From Methanocalculus chunghsingensis (GTDB lineage: Archaea; Halobacteriota; Methanomicrobia; Methanomicrobiales; Methanocorpusculaceae), in contig NZ_JWHL01000001.1 in the NCBI RefSeq assembly GCF_018132105.1, forward strand, positions 186,001 through 250,000: a DNA stretch of 64,000 nt, given 5' to 3'. Both the position numbers and the translations under genes were made by a program. This document shows, one piece after another, positions 25,970-35,442 of this stretch. The notes below the pieces were generated by a model, which was given only the letters and a program-made list of their open reading frames with translations, did not search any database and had not been told where the DNA came from. Within the stretch, counting starts at the first letter, position 1; the number at the start of each line of letters is the position of its first letter.

Positions 25970-26479
25970 TTATTGTTTATTTCCTTTCGAGACCGCCACT
26001 TTGGCGCATCGGATCACTTTGTCATGCATACAGTACCCACGGCAGACCTCATCCAGAATGATCCCTTCTTCCTTCTGAGATGGCAGATATGCGATCGCCT
26101 CATGCTTCTCCGGATCAAAGGGGGCGTCTTCACTCCTGATCTGGGTTATGCCGTTTCGTTCCAGGACGGAGAGGAAGAGCTTATGAATCTGCACAAGCCC
26201 TGCCCTGAGATCTGCGTCATCCGCCTTCAGTGCCCGTTCAAAGTTGTCGAGGACATCGAGGATCTCAAGGGCAAACCTCTCGTTTGCAAACTGAATGATC
26301 CGCTCCTGGTCCCGGGCGGATCGCTTTCTGTAATTGTCAAAATCAGCAGCAAGACGGAGATATTTCCCATAGAGCTCGTCATATTCCTCTCTGGTAACCT
26401 CAGGGGATACCTGATCGTTTCTTTCAGTACCTTCGTCGATCACAATCCCTTCCTGTCTGTCCTTTGTCTCATCCTCCAT
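25970..26479 (-). CDS. grpE: Nucleotide exchange factor GrpE
   Basis: A 169-residue protein with an acidic N-terminal tail, the long helix YDELYGKYLRLAADFDNYRK, and the C-terminal beta domain (DAPFDPEKHEAIAYLPSQKE). GrpE dimers release ADP from DnaK. First gene of the chaperone operon, with a TATA element about 50 bases upstream. Confidence 0.95.
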   Translation of the reverse strand: MEDETKDRQEGIVIDEGTERNDQVSPEVTREEYDELYGKYLRLAADFDNYRKRSARDQERIIQFANERFALEILDVLDNFERALKADDADLRAGLVQIHKLFLSVLERNGITQIRSEDAPFDPEKHEAIAYLPSQKEEGIILDEVCRGYCMHDKVIRCAKVAVSKGNKQ

Positions 26480-26523
26480 AGAAGATCACATCAAAGTGTT
26501 ACAGTACCTATTGCAATGTAGTT

Positions 26524-26538
26524 CTATATAAATATAAC
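26524..26538 (-). promoter_or_regulatory. TATA element of the grpE-dnaK-dnaJ operon
   Basis: On the minus strand it reads GTTATATTTATATAG, a strong archaeal TATA box about 50 bases before the grpE ATG. That predicts a transcription start about 25 bases downstream and a short leader. Position and AT content fit; no heat-shock regulator site could be assigned. Confidence 0.6.
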
Positions 26539-26759
26539 CCTTACCTCATGTAAGTGCTCCTTGAGGTCAGGAACGGTCTCCAGACGCTGTCTCTCTGGTT
26601 TTGGAGATCATTAGGAGTCATATCCTTCCCCTGATATCTTTCTCCTCCTCCGGGTGTGGGTATCTCAATGAAAAAGAGCGCATAATCAAGGATAACTCGC
26701 AACCCCTCTCTTCTCCGTGATGGGTGCTTCTATTATTGGTGAGGATCAATAGATCTGGT

Positions 26760-28244
26760 ATGACGACAGCTCTCCTCTCTGTCTTTGACAAGACAGGTAT
26801 CATTGCATTTGCAGAGGCTCTCAATACCCGGGGTGTAACCATCCTGAGCTCAGGAGGTACTGGTAAAGCCCTCGCTGAAGCCGGCATCCCCTTCACCGAA
26901 GTCTCAGCATATACCGGCTCCCCCGAGATGATGGACGGACGTGTCAAGACGCTCCATCCAAGGATTCATGGGGGCCTTCTCGGACGGCGTGGCATCGATG
27001 ATGCCGTCATGGCTGAGCATAACATCCCGGGGATTGATATCCTCTGTGTGAACCTCTACCCGTTTGAGGAGATGGCAGCAAAGAATCTCCCTCTCTCCGA
27101 AATCGTCGAGTTTATCGATATCGGCGGCCCTGCGATGATCCGGGCTGCCGCCAAGAATTACCGTGATGTCACCGTCATAACCGATCCATCAGACTACGGG
27201 AGAGTACTGGATGCTCTTGAGCAGGGTGCCATACCTGAAGATATCCGTTTTTCCCTTGCAAAGAAGGCGTTTGCACGGACCGCTGCCTATGATGCCGCGA
27301 TAAGCAACCACCTCTCCGGGATCGACAGCACCTTCCCTGAAACACTCACCGTCCAGTTCTCAGGCGGACGTGTGCTCAGGTATGGTGAAAACCCCCATCA
27401 GCAGGCGGCAGTTTATGGAGATGCCGGGATCGCCGGTGCAGTACCGGTGCAGGGCAAGCAGATGTCCTATAACAACTATCTTGACGTTCATGCCGCCGTC
27501 GGTCTCCTGCGGGAGTTTGACGAGATCTGCACCGTCATCGTCAAGCATAACAATCCCTGTGGTGTTGCCACAGGAACGACGCTCCTTGACTCATATATCC
27601 GCGCCCGCGACGTCGATCCGGTCTCAGCGTATGGGTCGGTCATTGCGATGAACCAGGAGATCGGGGCTGATGTGGCAGAAGCGATCTGCAGTACCTTTGT
27701 TGAGGTTGTCATCGCCCCCTCGTACTCAGAGGAGGCGCTTGCAATGATGAAGGCGAAGGAGAATATGCGGATACTTATCCTCCCGCCACCATCTCTCGCC
27801 GATGAGATCCGGTCGATCGACGGGGGGATGCTCTACATGCGGACACCCCCGTACCGTGAGCACTGGCAGGTCGTCTCCGAACGGGAACCGACGGCTGCCG
27901 AACTTGATGCGATGAGGCTTGCCTGGCGGGTCTGCAAGCATACCAAGAGCAACACCATCATCTTTGCTGACCAGAAAGAGACACTCGGTATCGGTGCCGG
28001 TCAGATGAGCAGGGTTGACGCGGCGAAGATTGCCATCGACAAGGCCCAAAAGCCCCTTAAGGGATCTGTTGCCGCATCCGATGCCTTCCTGCCGTTCCCT
28101 GATACACTTGAGGTCGCCGCCGATGCCGGCGCGACTGCACTTGTTCAGCCGGGCGGCTCGATCCGTGATGCAGAAGTTATCGCCGAAGCAAATAAGCGGA
28201 ATATGGCGATGATCTTCACCGGGGTTCGCTATTTCAGGCATTGA
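26760..28244 (+). CDS. purH: Bifunctional AICAR transformylase/IMP cyclohydrolase PurH
   Basis: A 494-residue enzyme catalysing the last two steps of IMP synthesis. The N-terminal cyclohydrolase domain has LLSVFDKTGIIAFAEAL and DGRVKTLHPRIHGGLL. The C-terminal transformylase has LRYGENPHQQAAVY and KHNNPCGVATG (Lys-His catalytic pair). I prefer ATG 26760, which gives the family's usual MxxALLSVFDKTG start; a GTG at 26724 would add 12 residues. Most archaea use PurP/PurO, so a bacterial-type bifunctional PurH is notable though known in this group. Confidence 0.93.
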   Translation: MTTALLSVFDKTGIIAFAEALNTRGVTILSSGGTGKALAEAGIPFTEVSAYTGSPEMMDGRVKTLHPRIHGGLLGRRGIDDAVMAEHNIPGIDILCVNLYPFEEMAAKNLPLSEIVEFIDIGGPAMIRAAAKNYRDVTVITDPSDYGRVLDALEQGAIPEDIRFSLAKKAFARTAAYDAAISNHLSGIDSTFPETLTVQFSGGRVLRYGENPHQQAAVYGDAGIAGAVPVQGKQMSYNNYLDVHAAVGLLREFDEICTVIVKHNNPCGVATGTTLLDSYIRARDVDPVSAYGSVIAMNQEIGADVAEAICSTFVEVVIAPSYSEEALAMMKAKENMRILILPPPSLADEIRSIDGGMLYMRTPPYREHWQVVSEREPTAAELDAMRLAWRVCKHTKSNTIIFADQKETLGIGAGQMSRVDAAKIAIDKAQKPLKGSVAASDAFLPFPDTLEVAADAGATALVQPGGSIRDAEVIAEANKRNMAMIFTGVRYFRH

Positions 28245-28283
28245 ACGAATAATGTAAAATATCTTTGACACCTATCGTATGGC

Positions 28284-28976
28284 ATGGATATTGGAGAAAT
28301 AGTAACCTCTTCCTTTTATTATGCAAAAGAGGGCCTCATCGGCCACTGGCGTCGCTGGTTCATCCTCATCATCGGGACGGTCATCTTCCCGATCCTTTAT
28401 GGGTATACCGTCCGGGTGATGCAGGGTAACGGAACAGCTCCTGAGGTGGAGGGGTATCTGAGCCTCTTTTTCGATGGTCTGAAACTCGTCCTGATTCAGA
28501 TCATCTATGCAGTTCCGGCAATCATTCTCACCATAGCGACTGTAACAAGCGCCCTATCATTTGATGGACCCGTTTTCTCATCCTCAGTCGCCTTCACACC
28601 GGGTCTGGCTACTGCCGGTTTGTTGCTTGCCCTGATCATCTATCTGATCGCCTATACGCTCATCCTCCCAATGGCACTCGTATCGTTTGCACGGAGCAGC
28701 CGCATCGGTGAGGCTTTCCAATTTAATAAAATACTTGCAATCATCCGGTCAATCGGCTGGATTGAGTATATCCTTGCACTCATCATCCTCTTCGTCATCA
28801 TGGCAGGAATCAGCGTTGTGATTCAGATCCTCTCATTCATCGGCATCATCATTCCGCTTTTTTACATTCTCATAATGATTCTGAGTTTTGCCATATCGCC
28901 TTTAGTTTCCATCTTCCATGCACGGTATGTCCGTGGGATTTTTCTGCATGGGGAACCTGATCAGAAAATCATCTAA
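28284..28976 (+). CDS. DUF4013 membrane protein, paralogue 1
   Basis: A 230-residue integral membrane protein with about five hydrophobic segments. The DUF4013 opening is clear: a charged amphipathic start, RWFILIIGTVIFPILYGY, TVRVMQGNGTAPEVEGY then LFFDGLKLVLIQIIYAVPAI. Function unknown. A second member follows at 29136 and is about as related in its N-terminal half; the two probably arose by tandem duplication. The gap 28977-29135 holds a separate promoter, so they need not be co-transcribed. Confidence 0.8.
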   Translation: MDIGEIVTSSFYYAKEGLIGHWRRWFILIIGTVIFPILYGYTVRVMQGNGTAPEVEGYLSLFFDGLKLVLIQIIYAVPAIILTIATVTSALSFDGPVFSSSVAFTPGLATAGLLLALIIYLIAYTLILPMALVSFARSSRIGEAFQFNKILAIIRSIGWIEYILALIILFVIMAGISVVIQILSFIGIIIPLFYILIMILSFAISPLVSIFHARYVRGIFLHGEPDQKII

Positions 28977-29080
28977 AAGTTTTATATTTTAAAATGATTA
29001 TTTTTTAAACTCCGATCTTGATATTCCCGCCGCATATCTTTTTGATCGAGGAAAAAGCTCATTTCATGAAGATTATATGG

Positions 29081-29094
29081 AAAAAATATAAATA
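29081..29094 (+). promoter_or_regulatory. TATA element for the second DUF4013 gene
   Basis: aaaaaatataaata is a clear archaeal TATA box about 45 bases before the ATG at 29136. A GAGGTGG ribosome site sits at 29124-29130. Confidence 0.6.
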
Positions 29095-29135
29095 CAAAGA
29101 AGTTTACAAATCTGCGTACCACAGAGGTGGTCTTT

Positions 29136-29777
29136 ATGGAATATGGTCAAATGCTTGGGGACTCTTTTGAGTATGTAAAGGAAGGGCTGGTTGGTAAGTG
29201 GATGAAATGGATCCTTCTTATCGTCTCCACCATCATCTTCCCTCTTCTGTACGGATATCTGGTCAGGGTATACAGGGCCAAGGGTCCTGCCCCGGAGCTT
29301 GAAGACTGGGGAGGTCTCTTCATCGATGGGATCAAACTGCTGGTCATCAATATCATCTATGTAATACCTGTCTTCATCGTCGCCCTGATCTTCGGGGTCG
29401 GTGGTGCACTTGCGGGGACGGCAATGGGAACTCCAAATGCAGCAATGGCAGGAGGGGCAATGATCGGTCTTCTCGCTGTCATGATCGTATTTATCATCAT
29501 CGGACTGATCATGCCCTTTGGATGGATCCGGTTTGCACGCACCGAATCGATTGGAGAGGCATTCAACTTCAGCGCTATCTTCGAACATATCGGAAAAGTC
29601 GGGTGGGTCGAGTATATCATCGCACTGCTTATCCTCTTCGTTGTCCTCAGTGTTATCCAGTTCGTTCTTGGCATCATCCCGGTTCTTGGATGGCTTCTTA
29701 TGTTCATCCTTGCTCCGGCATTTGCCATCTTCTCTGCACGGTATATCACAATAATCTATGACAGTGTTCCTGCGTGA
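29136..29777 (+). CDS. DUF4013 membrane protein, paralogue 2
   Basis: A 213-residue membrane protein with the same plan as the gene before it: SFEYVKEGLVGKWMKWILLI, FPLLYGYLVRVYRAKGPAPE, LEDWGGLFIDGIKLLVINII, then alanine/glycine-rich helices and IRFARTESIGEAFNFSAIFE. The IGEAF(N/Q)F segment is shared with the paralogue. ATG 29136 follows GAGGTGG at good spacing and is preferred over a GTG at 29127. Function unknown. Confidence 0.8.
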   Translation: MEYGQMLGDSFEYVKEGLVGKWMKWILLIVSTIIFPLLYGYLVRVYRAKGPAPELEDWGGLFIDGIKLLVINIIYVIPVFIVALIFGVGGALAGTAMGTPNAAMAGGAMIGLLAVMIVFIIIGLIMPFGWIRFARTESIGEAFNFSAIFEHIGKVGWVEYIIALLILFVVLSVIQFVLGIIPVLGWLLMFILAPAFAIFSARYITIIYDSVPA

Positions 29778-29904
29778 GCGGGAATCACATCTTCATTTTT
29801 TTATCTGCCATGCAGACATCACCTATTATATAATCTGAACCCCAATATGTAATCGGTGCTTTCCACTATGAGGGATTGCTTTATTTGTTAATCGGCCACG
29901 TATT

Positions 29905-31371
29905 TTGGATACGACCCTGCGTGATGGTGAACAGACACCAGGGGTATCGCTTAAGCCTGAAGATAAGCTGAGCATTGCAACACTCCTCTCTGACATTGGT
30001 GTTGATGTCATCGAGGTCGGCTCTGCCGCCGCATCAGATGGTGAACGAGAGTCTCTCCGACTTATATCAGATACAGGACTGAAGGCAGAGATCTGTACAT
30101 TTGTTCGTGGAGTGAAGCTCGATATCGATTATGCCGCAGATTATGGTGCTGATTCAGTACATCTCGTCATCCCTGTCTCTGATCTTCATATCGAGAAGAA
30201 GCTGAGGAAGGATCGTGAGTATGTCACGAAGATGGCCTGGGACTCGGTTGAGTACGCAAAGGATCGCGGGCTGATCGTCGAACTCTCCGGGGAAGATGCA
30301 TCACGGGCAGATCCGGAATATCTTCTGAATCTCTACGCAGGAGGTGTCGAAAGGGGTGCTGATCGCCTCTGCTTCTGTGATACCGTCGGTGTGCTCACAC
30401 CGGAGCGTGCAGCAGAGCTCTTACCGCAGTACTGTATCGCTCCCCTCTCCATACATTGCCATAATGACCTTGGAATGGGGCTTGCAACGACCCTTGCCGG
30501 ACTGAAGGCCGGGGCGACATGTGCTCATGTCACGGTAAACGGTCTTGGAGAGCGGGCAGGAAACACGCCACTTGAGGATCTTGTGATGTCGCTTGAGGTA
30601 CTGTATGGTCTTGATACCGGGATCAATACCGAGGAGATCTATCATCTCTCCACCCTCGTCTCACGGCTGACCCGGGTTCCACTCCCCACAAACAAGTCAA
30701 TCGTCGGGGAGATGGCATTTACTCACGAGAGTGGCATCCATGCTCATGGTATCCTCCGCGACTCAGCAACCTATGAGCCGATCAGCCCGGAGCTGGTCGG
30801 GAGGAAGCGGCGGATCCTGCTTGGGAAACATTCAGGGAGTGCTTCAGTGGAGGCAGCCCTCTCCGAGATGGGATACATTATCGAGCCGAGACAGCTCCAG
30901 GAGATTGTCGCACGGGTAAAAAAGCTTGGGGATGATGGAAAACGGGTTACAGACTCGGATCTCCATGCCATCGCCGAGGCGGTCCTTGACATCTCCTGTA
31001 CTCCTGTCATCAGGATGAAACAGTATACGACCGTCTCTGGAAACAGCGTCATGCCGACGGCATCTGTGACCCTCTTTGTCAATGGAGATGAGATCACGCA
31101 GGCATCGACCGGTGCCGGTCCTGTTGACGCAGTCATTATGGCACTTCGGAAGGCAGTACAGGATGTGGGTGATATCACCCTTGAGGAGTATCATGTCGAT
31201 GCCATCTATGGCGGAACCGATGCTCTTGTAGATGTGACCGTCACATTACGCAAGGACGGAGAGTTGATTACCTCCCGCGGCGCACGGACAGATATTGTCA
31301 TGGCGTCTGTGGAGGCTATGATATCTGGAATGAACAGATTATTGAGGAAGAGAGATGAAGACCGGGGCTAA
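29905..31371 (+). CDS. cimA: (R)-citramalate synthase / isopropylmalate synthase family
   Basis: A 488-residue HMGL-like synthase: DTTLRDGEQTPGVSL (metal Asp, catalytic Arg), SIHCHNDLGMGLATTLAG with the metal-binding HxH, GLGERAGNTPLED, GIHAHGILRDSATYEPISP and a C-terminal LeuA allosteric domain ending near MNRLLRKR. Close in pattern to Methanocaldococcus CimA, which condenses pyruvate with acetyl-CoA for isoleucine. ilvB-ilvN follow, which supports that role, but LeuA and AksA paralogues look alike. Odd: the only standard start (TTG 29905) falls inside the first strand; in-frame sequence upstream (VNRPRI) matches the missing residues but has no ATG, GTG or TTG before a stop. Confidence 0.75.
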   Translation: MDTTLRDGEQTPGVSLKPEDKLSIATLLSDIGVDVIEVGSAAASDGERESLRLISDTGLKAEICTFVRGVKLDIDYAADYGADSVHLVIPVSDLHIEKKLRKDREYVTKMAWDSVEYAKDRGLIVELSGEDASRADPEYLLNLYAGGVERGADRLCFCDTVGVLTPERAAELLPQYCIAPLSIHCHNDLGMGLATTLAGLKAGATCAHVTVNGLGERAGNTPLEDLVMSLEVLYGLDTGINTEEIYHLSTLVSRLTRVPLPTNKSIVGEMAFTHESGIHAHGILRDSATYEPISPELVGRKRRILLGKHSGSASVEAALSEMGYIIEPRQLQEIVARVKKLGDDGKRVTDSDLHAIAEAVLDISCTPVIRMKQYTTVSGNSVMPTASVTLFVNGDEITQASTGAGPVDAVIMALRKAVQDVGDITLEEYHVDAIYGGTDALVDVTVTLRKDGELITSRGARTDIVMASVEAMISGMNRLLRKRDEDRG

Positions 31372-33028
31372 ATTACTGGTTGAAGGACTGATAAAGCAGG
31401 GAGTAACGACCATCTTTGGATACCCCGGCGGCGTAGTACTCCCCCTCTATGACGAGCTCTACGACTCCCCCCTCCGCCATATCCTGGTCCGGCATGAACA
31501 GGCGGCTGCGCATGCGGCTGATGGGTATGCACGTGCATCAGGAAGGATTGGTGTCTGCCTGGCAACATCCGGTCCGGGGGCCTGCAATCTCGTTACAGGA
31601 ATTGCAACGGCGTATATGGACTCCGTTCCGGTGGTTGCACTCACCGGGCAGGTTCCGACCTCCATGCTCGGAAATGACGCTTTCCAGGAGTCTGATATCA
31701 CTGGTATCACGATGCCGGTGACGAAACATAATTATCTCGTCAAAAGAGCCGAGGATCTTGACGGCATCGTCCGTGAGGCATTTCATATCGCCGGAACGGG
31801 ACGACAGGGTCCAGTCCTGATCGACATTCCAAAAGATGTCCTGACGAATCAGGCACCTGATCCCGGACCTCCTGAGGATATTGTGAGGAGGGGGTATAAT
31901 CCGACCCTGAAAGGTCATCTCCGGCAGATCGAGAAGGCACTCTCTCTCATCGCAGATGCACAGCGGCCGATCATCTATGCGGGTGGTGGTGTGATCGCCT
32001 CCGATGCGTCAGCTGAACTGATTCGGTTTGTAGAGATGACCGGTATTCCGGTGACGACAACCCTGATGGGGATCGGTGCTCTTCCATGCGATCATCCGCT
32101 CAATCTCGGCATGCTCGGGATGCACGGTACCCGGTCTGCCAATTATGCGATCACCGAGTGTGATCTCCTCATCGCAATCGGCGCACGATTCGATGATCGG
32201 GTTACCGGACGGATCGAGTCATTTGCTCCAAACGCAGGTGTCATCCATATTGATATTGATCCAGCGGAGATCGGGAAGAATAAGAAGGTCGATGTCCCGA
32301 TCGTCGGGGACTCACGTTCTATCCTGACATGCCTCATCGATCGCCTACCACAAAAGAAGCAGAGAGGAGCCTGGGATGAGAAATATAATCACTGGAAGGT
32401 GACCTATCCGATGTCCGTGCCGGATGACGGGCATCTCAGACCACAGATGATCATACGTACCCTCTCTGACCTCCTTGATGGAGAGGGGATCATCGTCTCT
32501 GAGGTCGGCCAGAACCAGATGTGGACAGCCCAGCATTTCTGCTTCAAACATCCAAGGACCTGGATCACCTCCGGAGGCCTCGGAACGATGGGATATGGCT
32601 TCCCAGCTGCAATCGGTGCCCACTTTGCACGGCCGGACCTTCCGGTCTTTGATATTGCAGGCGATGGGAGTATCCAGATGAATATTCAGGAGCTTGGAAC
32701 GGTCGCCCAGTATGATATCCCGGTCAAGATTGTTATTTTGAATAACATGTACCTCGGTATGGTCCGGCAATGGCAGGAGCTCTTCTATGACCGCAGGTAT
32801 TCGTACACAGAACTGCCTGAGGTTGACTTCGTCGGAATCGCACGTGCCTATGGCATCGACGGGATGCGTGTTGACTCGGCAGACGGGGTGAGAGAGGCAC
32901 TGACGACCGCCATCGACACCGACGGTGCATTTGTCCTTGACTTCAGAATCGCCCGTGAGGAGAACGTCTTCCCGATGGTGCCAGCAGGTGCTGCCATCAA
33001 TGAGATGATAGGGGGCCAGCAGAAATGA
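31355..33028 (+). CDS. ilvB: Acetolactate synthase, catalytic subunit
   Basis: A 557-residue thiamine-diphosphate enzyme making 2-acetolactate or 2-aceto-2-hydroxybutyrate for valine, leucine and isoleucine. VRHEQAAAHAADGYARASG (about 45) carries the catalytic Glu; GDGSIQMNIQELGTVAQYD followed by NN (about 430-460) is the ThDP/Mg motif. It overlaps cimA by 17 bases and ilvN by four. Confidence 0.95.
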   Translation: MKTGAKLLVEGLIKQGVTTIFGYPGGVVLPLYDELYDSPLRHILVRHEQAAAHAADGYARASGRIGVCLATSGPGACNLVTGIATAYMDSVPVVALTGQVPTSMLGNDAFQESDITGITMPVTKHNYLVKRAEDLDGIVREAFHIAGTGRQGPVLIDIPKDVLTNQAPDPGPPEDIVRRGYNPTLKGHLRQIEKALSLIADAQRPIIYAGGGVIASDASAELIRFVEMTGIPVTTTLMGIGALPCDHPLNLGMLGMHGTRSANYAITECDLLIAIGARFDDRVTGRIESFAPNAGVIHIDIDPAEIGKNKKVDVPIVGDSRSILTCLIDRLPQKKQRGAWDEKYNHWKVTYPMSVPDDGHLRPQMIIRTLSDLLDGEGIIVSEVGQNQMWTAQHFCFKHPRTWITSGGLGTMGYGFPAAIGAHFARPDLPVFDIAGDGSIQMNIQELGTVAQYDIPVKIVILNNMYLGMVRQWQELFYDRRYSYTELPEVDFVGIARAYGIDGMRVDSADGVREALTTAIDTDGAFVLDFRIAREENVFPMVPAGAAINEMIGGQQK

Positions 33029-33525
33029 AGACTCATACCCTCTCAATCCTTGTTGAAAACCGTGCCGGTGTCCTCTCCAGGGTCTCCGGGATGTTCTCAC
33101 GGCGTGGATTCAACATTGAGAGCCTTGCGGTCGGTACCTGTGAGCAGCCCGAGATGAGCCGGATCACCATCACCGTCAGGGGTGATGATCCCGTCATTGA
33201 ACAGGTGAAAAAGCAGTTAAACAAGCTCATCGATGTCATCAAGGTCTCAGACATTACCTATCGGGAGCATGTCAGGCGGGAGCTGGCACTCATCAAGGTA
33301 GCTGCGAGCCCCGGGACGACCCGCGCCGAGGTGATGCAGATTGCCGATATCTTCAGGGCGCAGATCATCGATGTCGGGACAAAGACCCTCGTCCTTCAGG
33401 TCGTCGGCGATCCTGATAAGATCGATGCCCTTGAGACGTTGCTCAGGCAGTACGGGGTCAAGGAACTGGTCCGTACAGGAACGATCGCCGTCCTGCGTGG
33501 GGCAAAGACCTCAGCAGGAGACTGA
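33025..33525 (+). CDS. ilvN: Acetolactate synthase, regulatory subunit
   Basis: A 166-residue protein with an N-terminal ACT domain (HTLSILVENRAGVLSRVSGM, then FSRRGFNIESLAVG) for valine feedback and the IlvN C-terminal domain (FRAQIIDVGTKTLVLQVVGD). Coupled to ilvB by ATGA. Normal length. Confidence 0.95.
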   Translation: MKTHTLSILVENRAGVLSRVSGMFSRRGFNIESLAVGTCEQPEMSRITITVRGDDPVIEQVKKQLNKLIDVIKVSDITYREHVRRELALIKVAASPGTTRAEVMQIADIFRAQIIDVGTKTLVLQVVGDPDKIDALETLLRQYGVKELVRTGTIAVLRGAKTSAGD

Positions 33526-33544
33526 TCCACCTTTTTTCTTCTAA

Positions 33545-33573
33545 CTCGATCCACTCAGTTGATTCAGATCGAG
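33545..33573. terminator. Inverted repeat after ilvN
   Basis: CTCGATC (33545-33551) and GATCGAG (33567-33573) form a 7-bp stem with a 15-base loop, 20 bases after the ilvN stop. It could end the cimA-ilvBN transcript or be a regulatory site for the following symporter genes. There is no strong U-tract. Confidence 0.35.
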
Positions 33574-33609
33574 CATGTTATATGTTACCATGTCACACAT
33601 TAGCACGAT

Positions 33610-33717
33610 ATGTTATTCGGACTGCCTGAACTTACCGTTTATACCGTTGGTGGTGTTGTGCTCATCATCATCATACTGCTTGTTATTTGGGGACTTCGGT
33701 TTCCGGAGGGTGATTGA
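33610..33717 (+). CDS. 35-residue membrane protein ahead of symporter
   Basis: MLFGLPELTVYTVGGVVLII followed by a run of Ile/Leu and LRFPEGD: one membrane helix and nothing else. It ends two bases before the symporter ATG. Very small hydrophobic ORFs just upstream of SSS-family symporters have been named symporter small accessory proteins. Position and size match, though I cannot test homology. A TATA-like gttatatgtt lies at about 33577-33586. Confidence 0.6.
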   Translation: MLFGLPELTVYTVGGVVLIIIILLVIWGLRFPEGD

Positions 33718-33719
33718 TC

Positions 33720-35237
33720 ATGGCTGATCCCATAACAATCGGAATCATTGTTTTATATTGTATCGTACTCATCGGCATTGGAGGGTGGGCTTCCAGAAAG
33801 ATCAATAATACCGAGGATTACATCCTCGCCGGCCGATCGCTCGGCTTCTGGGTATTTACGATCCTGATGGTTGCATCTATATGCAGTGGTATGACCCTTG
33901 TCGGTGTATCCGGGTTTGGCTATGCCTCAGGATGGCCTGGTATCTGGGAGCAGATTGCGGTTCCGCTTGCAGCTGCCTTCTGTATAACCATCTTCGGGGT
34001 GAAACTTCACCGGGTTGGTCGGGAGAACGGCTATCTCACCCTTGAAGATTACTTTGCACACCGCTTTGAGAGTGCACGGGAGCTGCGTGGGCTATCTGCT
34101 ATTGCCGGGATTACCGTCTCTCTCATCTATCTCGTCGGACAGTATACCGCAATCAGCATCGTCCTCGTCTGGCTCTTTGGTATTGAGCACTGGCAGGCCC
34201 TGATCATCTCTGGAATAATCATCACCGCCTATACCGTCGTCGGAGGACTCTACGCTGTTTCATGGACGACACTCCTCCAGGGGGGTCTGCTGATCGCAGG
34301 GGTCATCGGGATCACACCCTTCCTGATAGCAAAAGCGGGTGGACTGACGCATATTAATCAGGTTCTGGCAGGTATCGATCCGAATTTGGTTCAGCCATGG
34401 TTCCCGTCGCCCGTCTATGCCCCGTATGCCTTTGCCACACCGGAATTCCTCCTCTCTTTCGGGATTCTTCTCACAGTTGGGCTTGCCTGTGCTCCGCATG
34501 TCATCAATAATGTCCTCGCCGCACGGGAGACGACATATTTCAAATGGGCTCCGCTCATCGCCTTCCTCGTCTACCTGGTCGTGATGTTCCTTGTGAAATT
34601 CGCAGGTTTTGCCGTACGTGTCCTCGTTGAGGAAGGGACCCTCGTCCTCCCCGATGCCGTGAATGCGCAGGACTTTGCTTTCATGTATGGTGTTGAGTTT
34701 GCAGCCCCGAATGTCTTTGTATGGGGTATTTTTGCCGTCATCGTCCTTGCAGCGGTGATGTCAACGACTGATCGTCTGATGCTCACCATCGGGACGATGT
34801 TTTCATGGGATATATACAAAAACATCCTCCATCCGGATGCACCGGATGCGAAGGTCCTTCGGATCTCAAAGATATCTGTCTTCCTCGCAGCCGGTATCTC
34901 ACTTATTCTTGCGATTAACCCGCCTGCGATGCTGGCATGGCTGATCTGGATGGGTATCGGGGTGATGCTCTCAACCTTCGCAATCCCGATCCTGGCAGGT
35001 CTCTACTGGCGTGGGGCGACGACGAAAGGGGCCCTTGCCGCGATGAGCCTTGGACTGATTGGATCAGGTGTCTTTGGATACTACCATCAGTTCATCGACA
35101 AACTTCCGGTCCACTTCAGTCTCTATTCGGTGACACTCTCGCTCCTCGCAATGATCATCGTCAGCCTTCTCACAAAGAAGAACAAGCCCGAGGTTCTGGA
35201 TGCGACGATGACAGGGTGGTATATATTTAGAAAATAA
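33720..35237 (+). CDS. Sodium:solute symporter (SSS family)
   Basis: A 505-residue transporter of about 13 membrane helices with the LeuT-like fold. It has SSS marks: YILAGRSLGFWVFTILMVAS in helix 1, SGMTLVGVSGFGYASGW, and VVGGLYAVSWTTLLQGGLLI, a family-signature segment. It moves a solute (amino acid, pantothenate, proline or acetate-like) with Na+. The substrate cannot be told. ATG 33720 is preferred over TTG 33714, which would overlap the small membrane ORF. Confidence 0.88.
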   Translation: MADPITIGIIVLYCIVLIGIGGWASRKINNTEDYILAGRSLGFWVFTILMVASICSGMTLVGVSGFGYASGWPGIWEQIAVPLAAAFCITIFGVKLHRVGRENGYLTLEDYFAHRFESARELRGLSAIAGITVSLIYLVGQYTAISIVLVWLFGIEHWQALIISGIIITAYTVVGGLYAVSWTTLLQGGLLIAGVIGITPFLIAKAGGLTHINQVLAGIDPNLVQPWFPSPVYAPYAFATPEFLLSFGILLTVGLACAPHVINNVLAARETTYFKWAPLIAFLVYLVVMFLVKFAGFAVRVLVEEGTLVLPDAVNAQDFAFMYGVEFAAPNVFVWGIFAVIVLAAVMSTTDRLMLTIGTMFSWDIYKNILHPDAPDAKVLRISKISVFLAAGISLILAINPPAMLAWLIWMGIGVMLSTFAIPILAGLYWRGATTKGALAAMSLGLIGSGVFGYYHQFIDKLPVHFSLYSVTLSLLAMIIVSLLTKKNKPEVLDATMTGWYIFRK

Positions 35238-35442
35238 TTGTGCAGTGAACAGGCCCTCTCCTCCCCTTATTTATCCTGCCACAAAAAATTCATGTTAAAA
35301 TTATTTTTAAAGTATAATGTGTTATCTCCTTGGAAATCCGCTCTTTTCTGATCATTCCCCTGATACTCAAACGAGGGTAATAGCAATGTTTATCGTTTCT
35401 CTCAACTTTCTATTGTTCCGTACTATTCATTAAAGAGGGAGG

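Noticed and set aside
32345-33100. 251-codon open frame opposite ilvB
   Set aside because: Shadow of the ilvB coding strand; no family resemblance.
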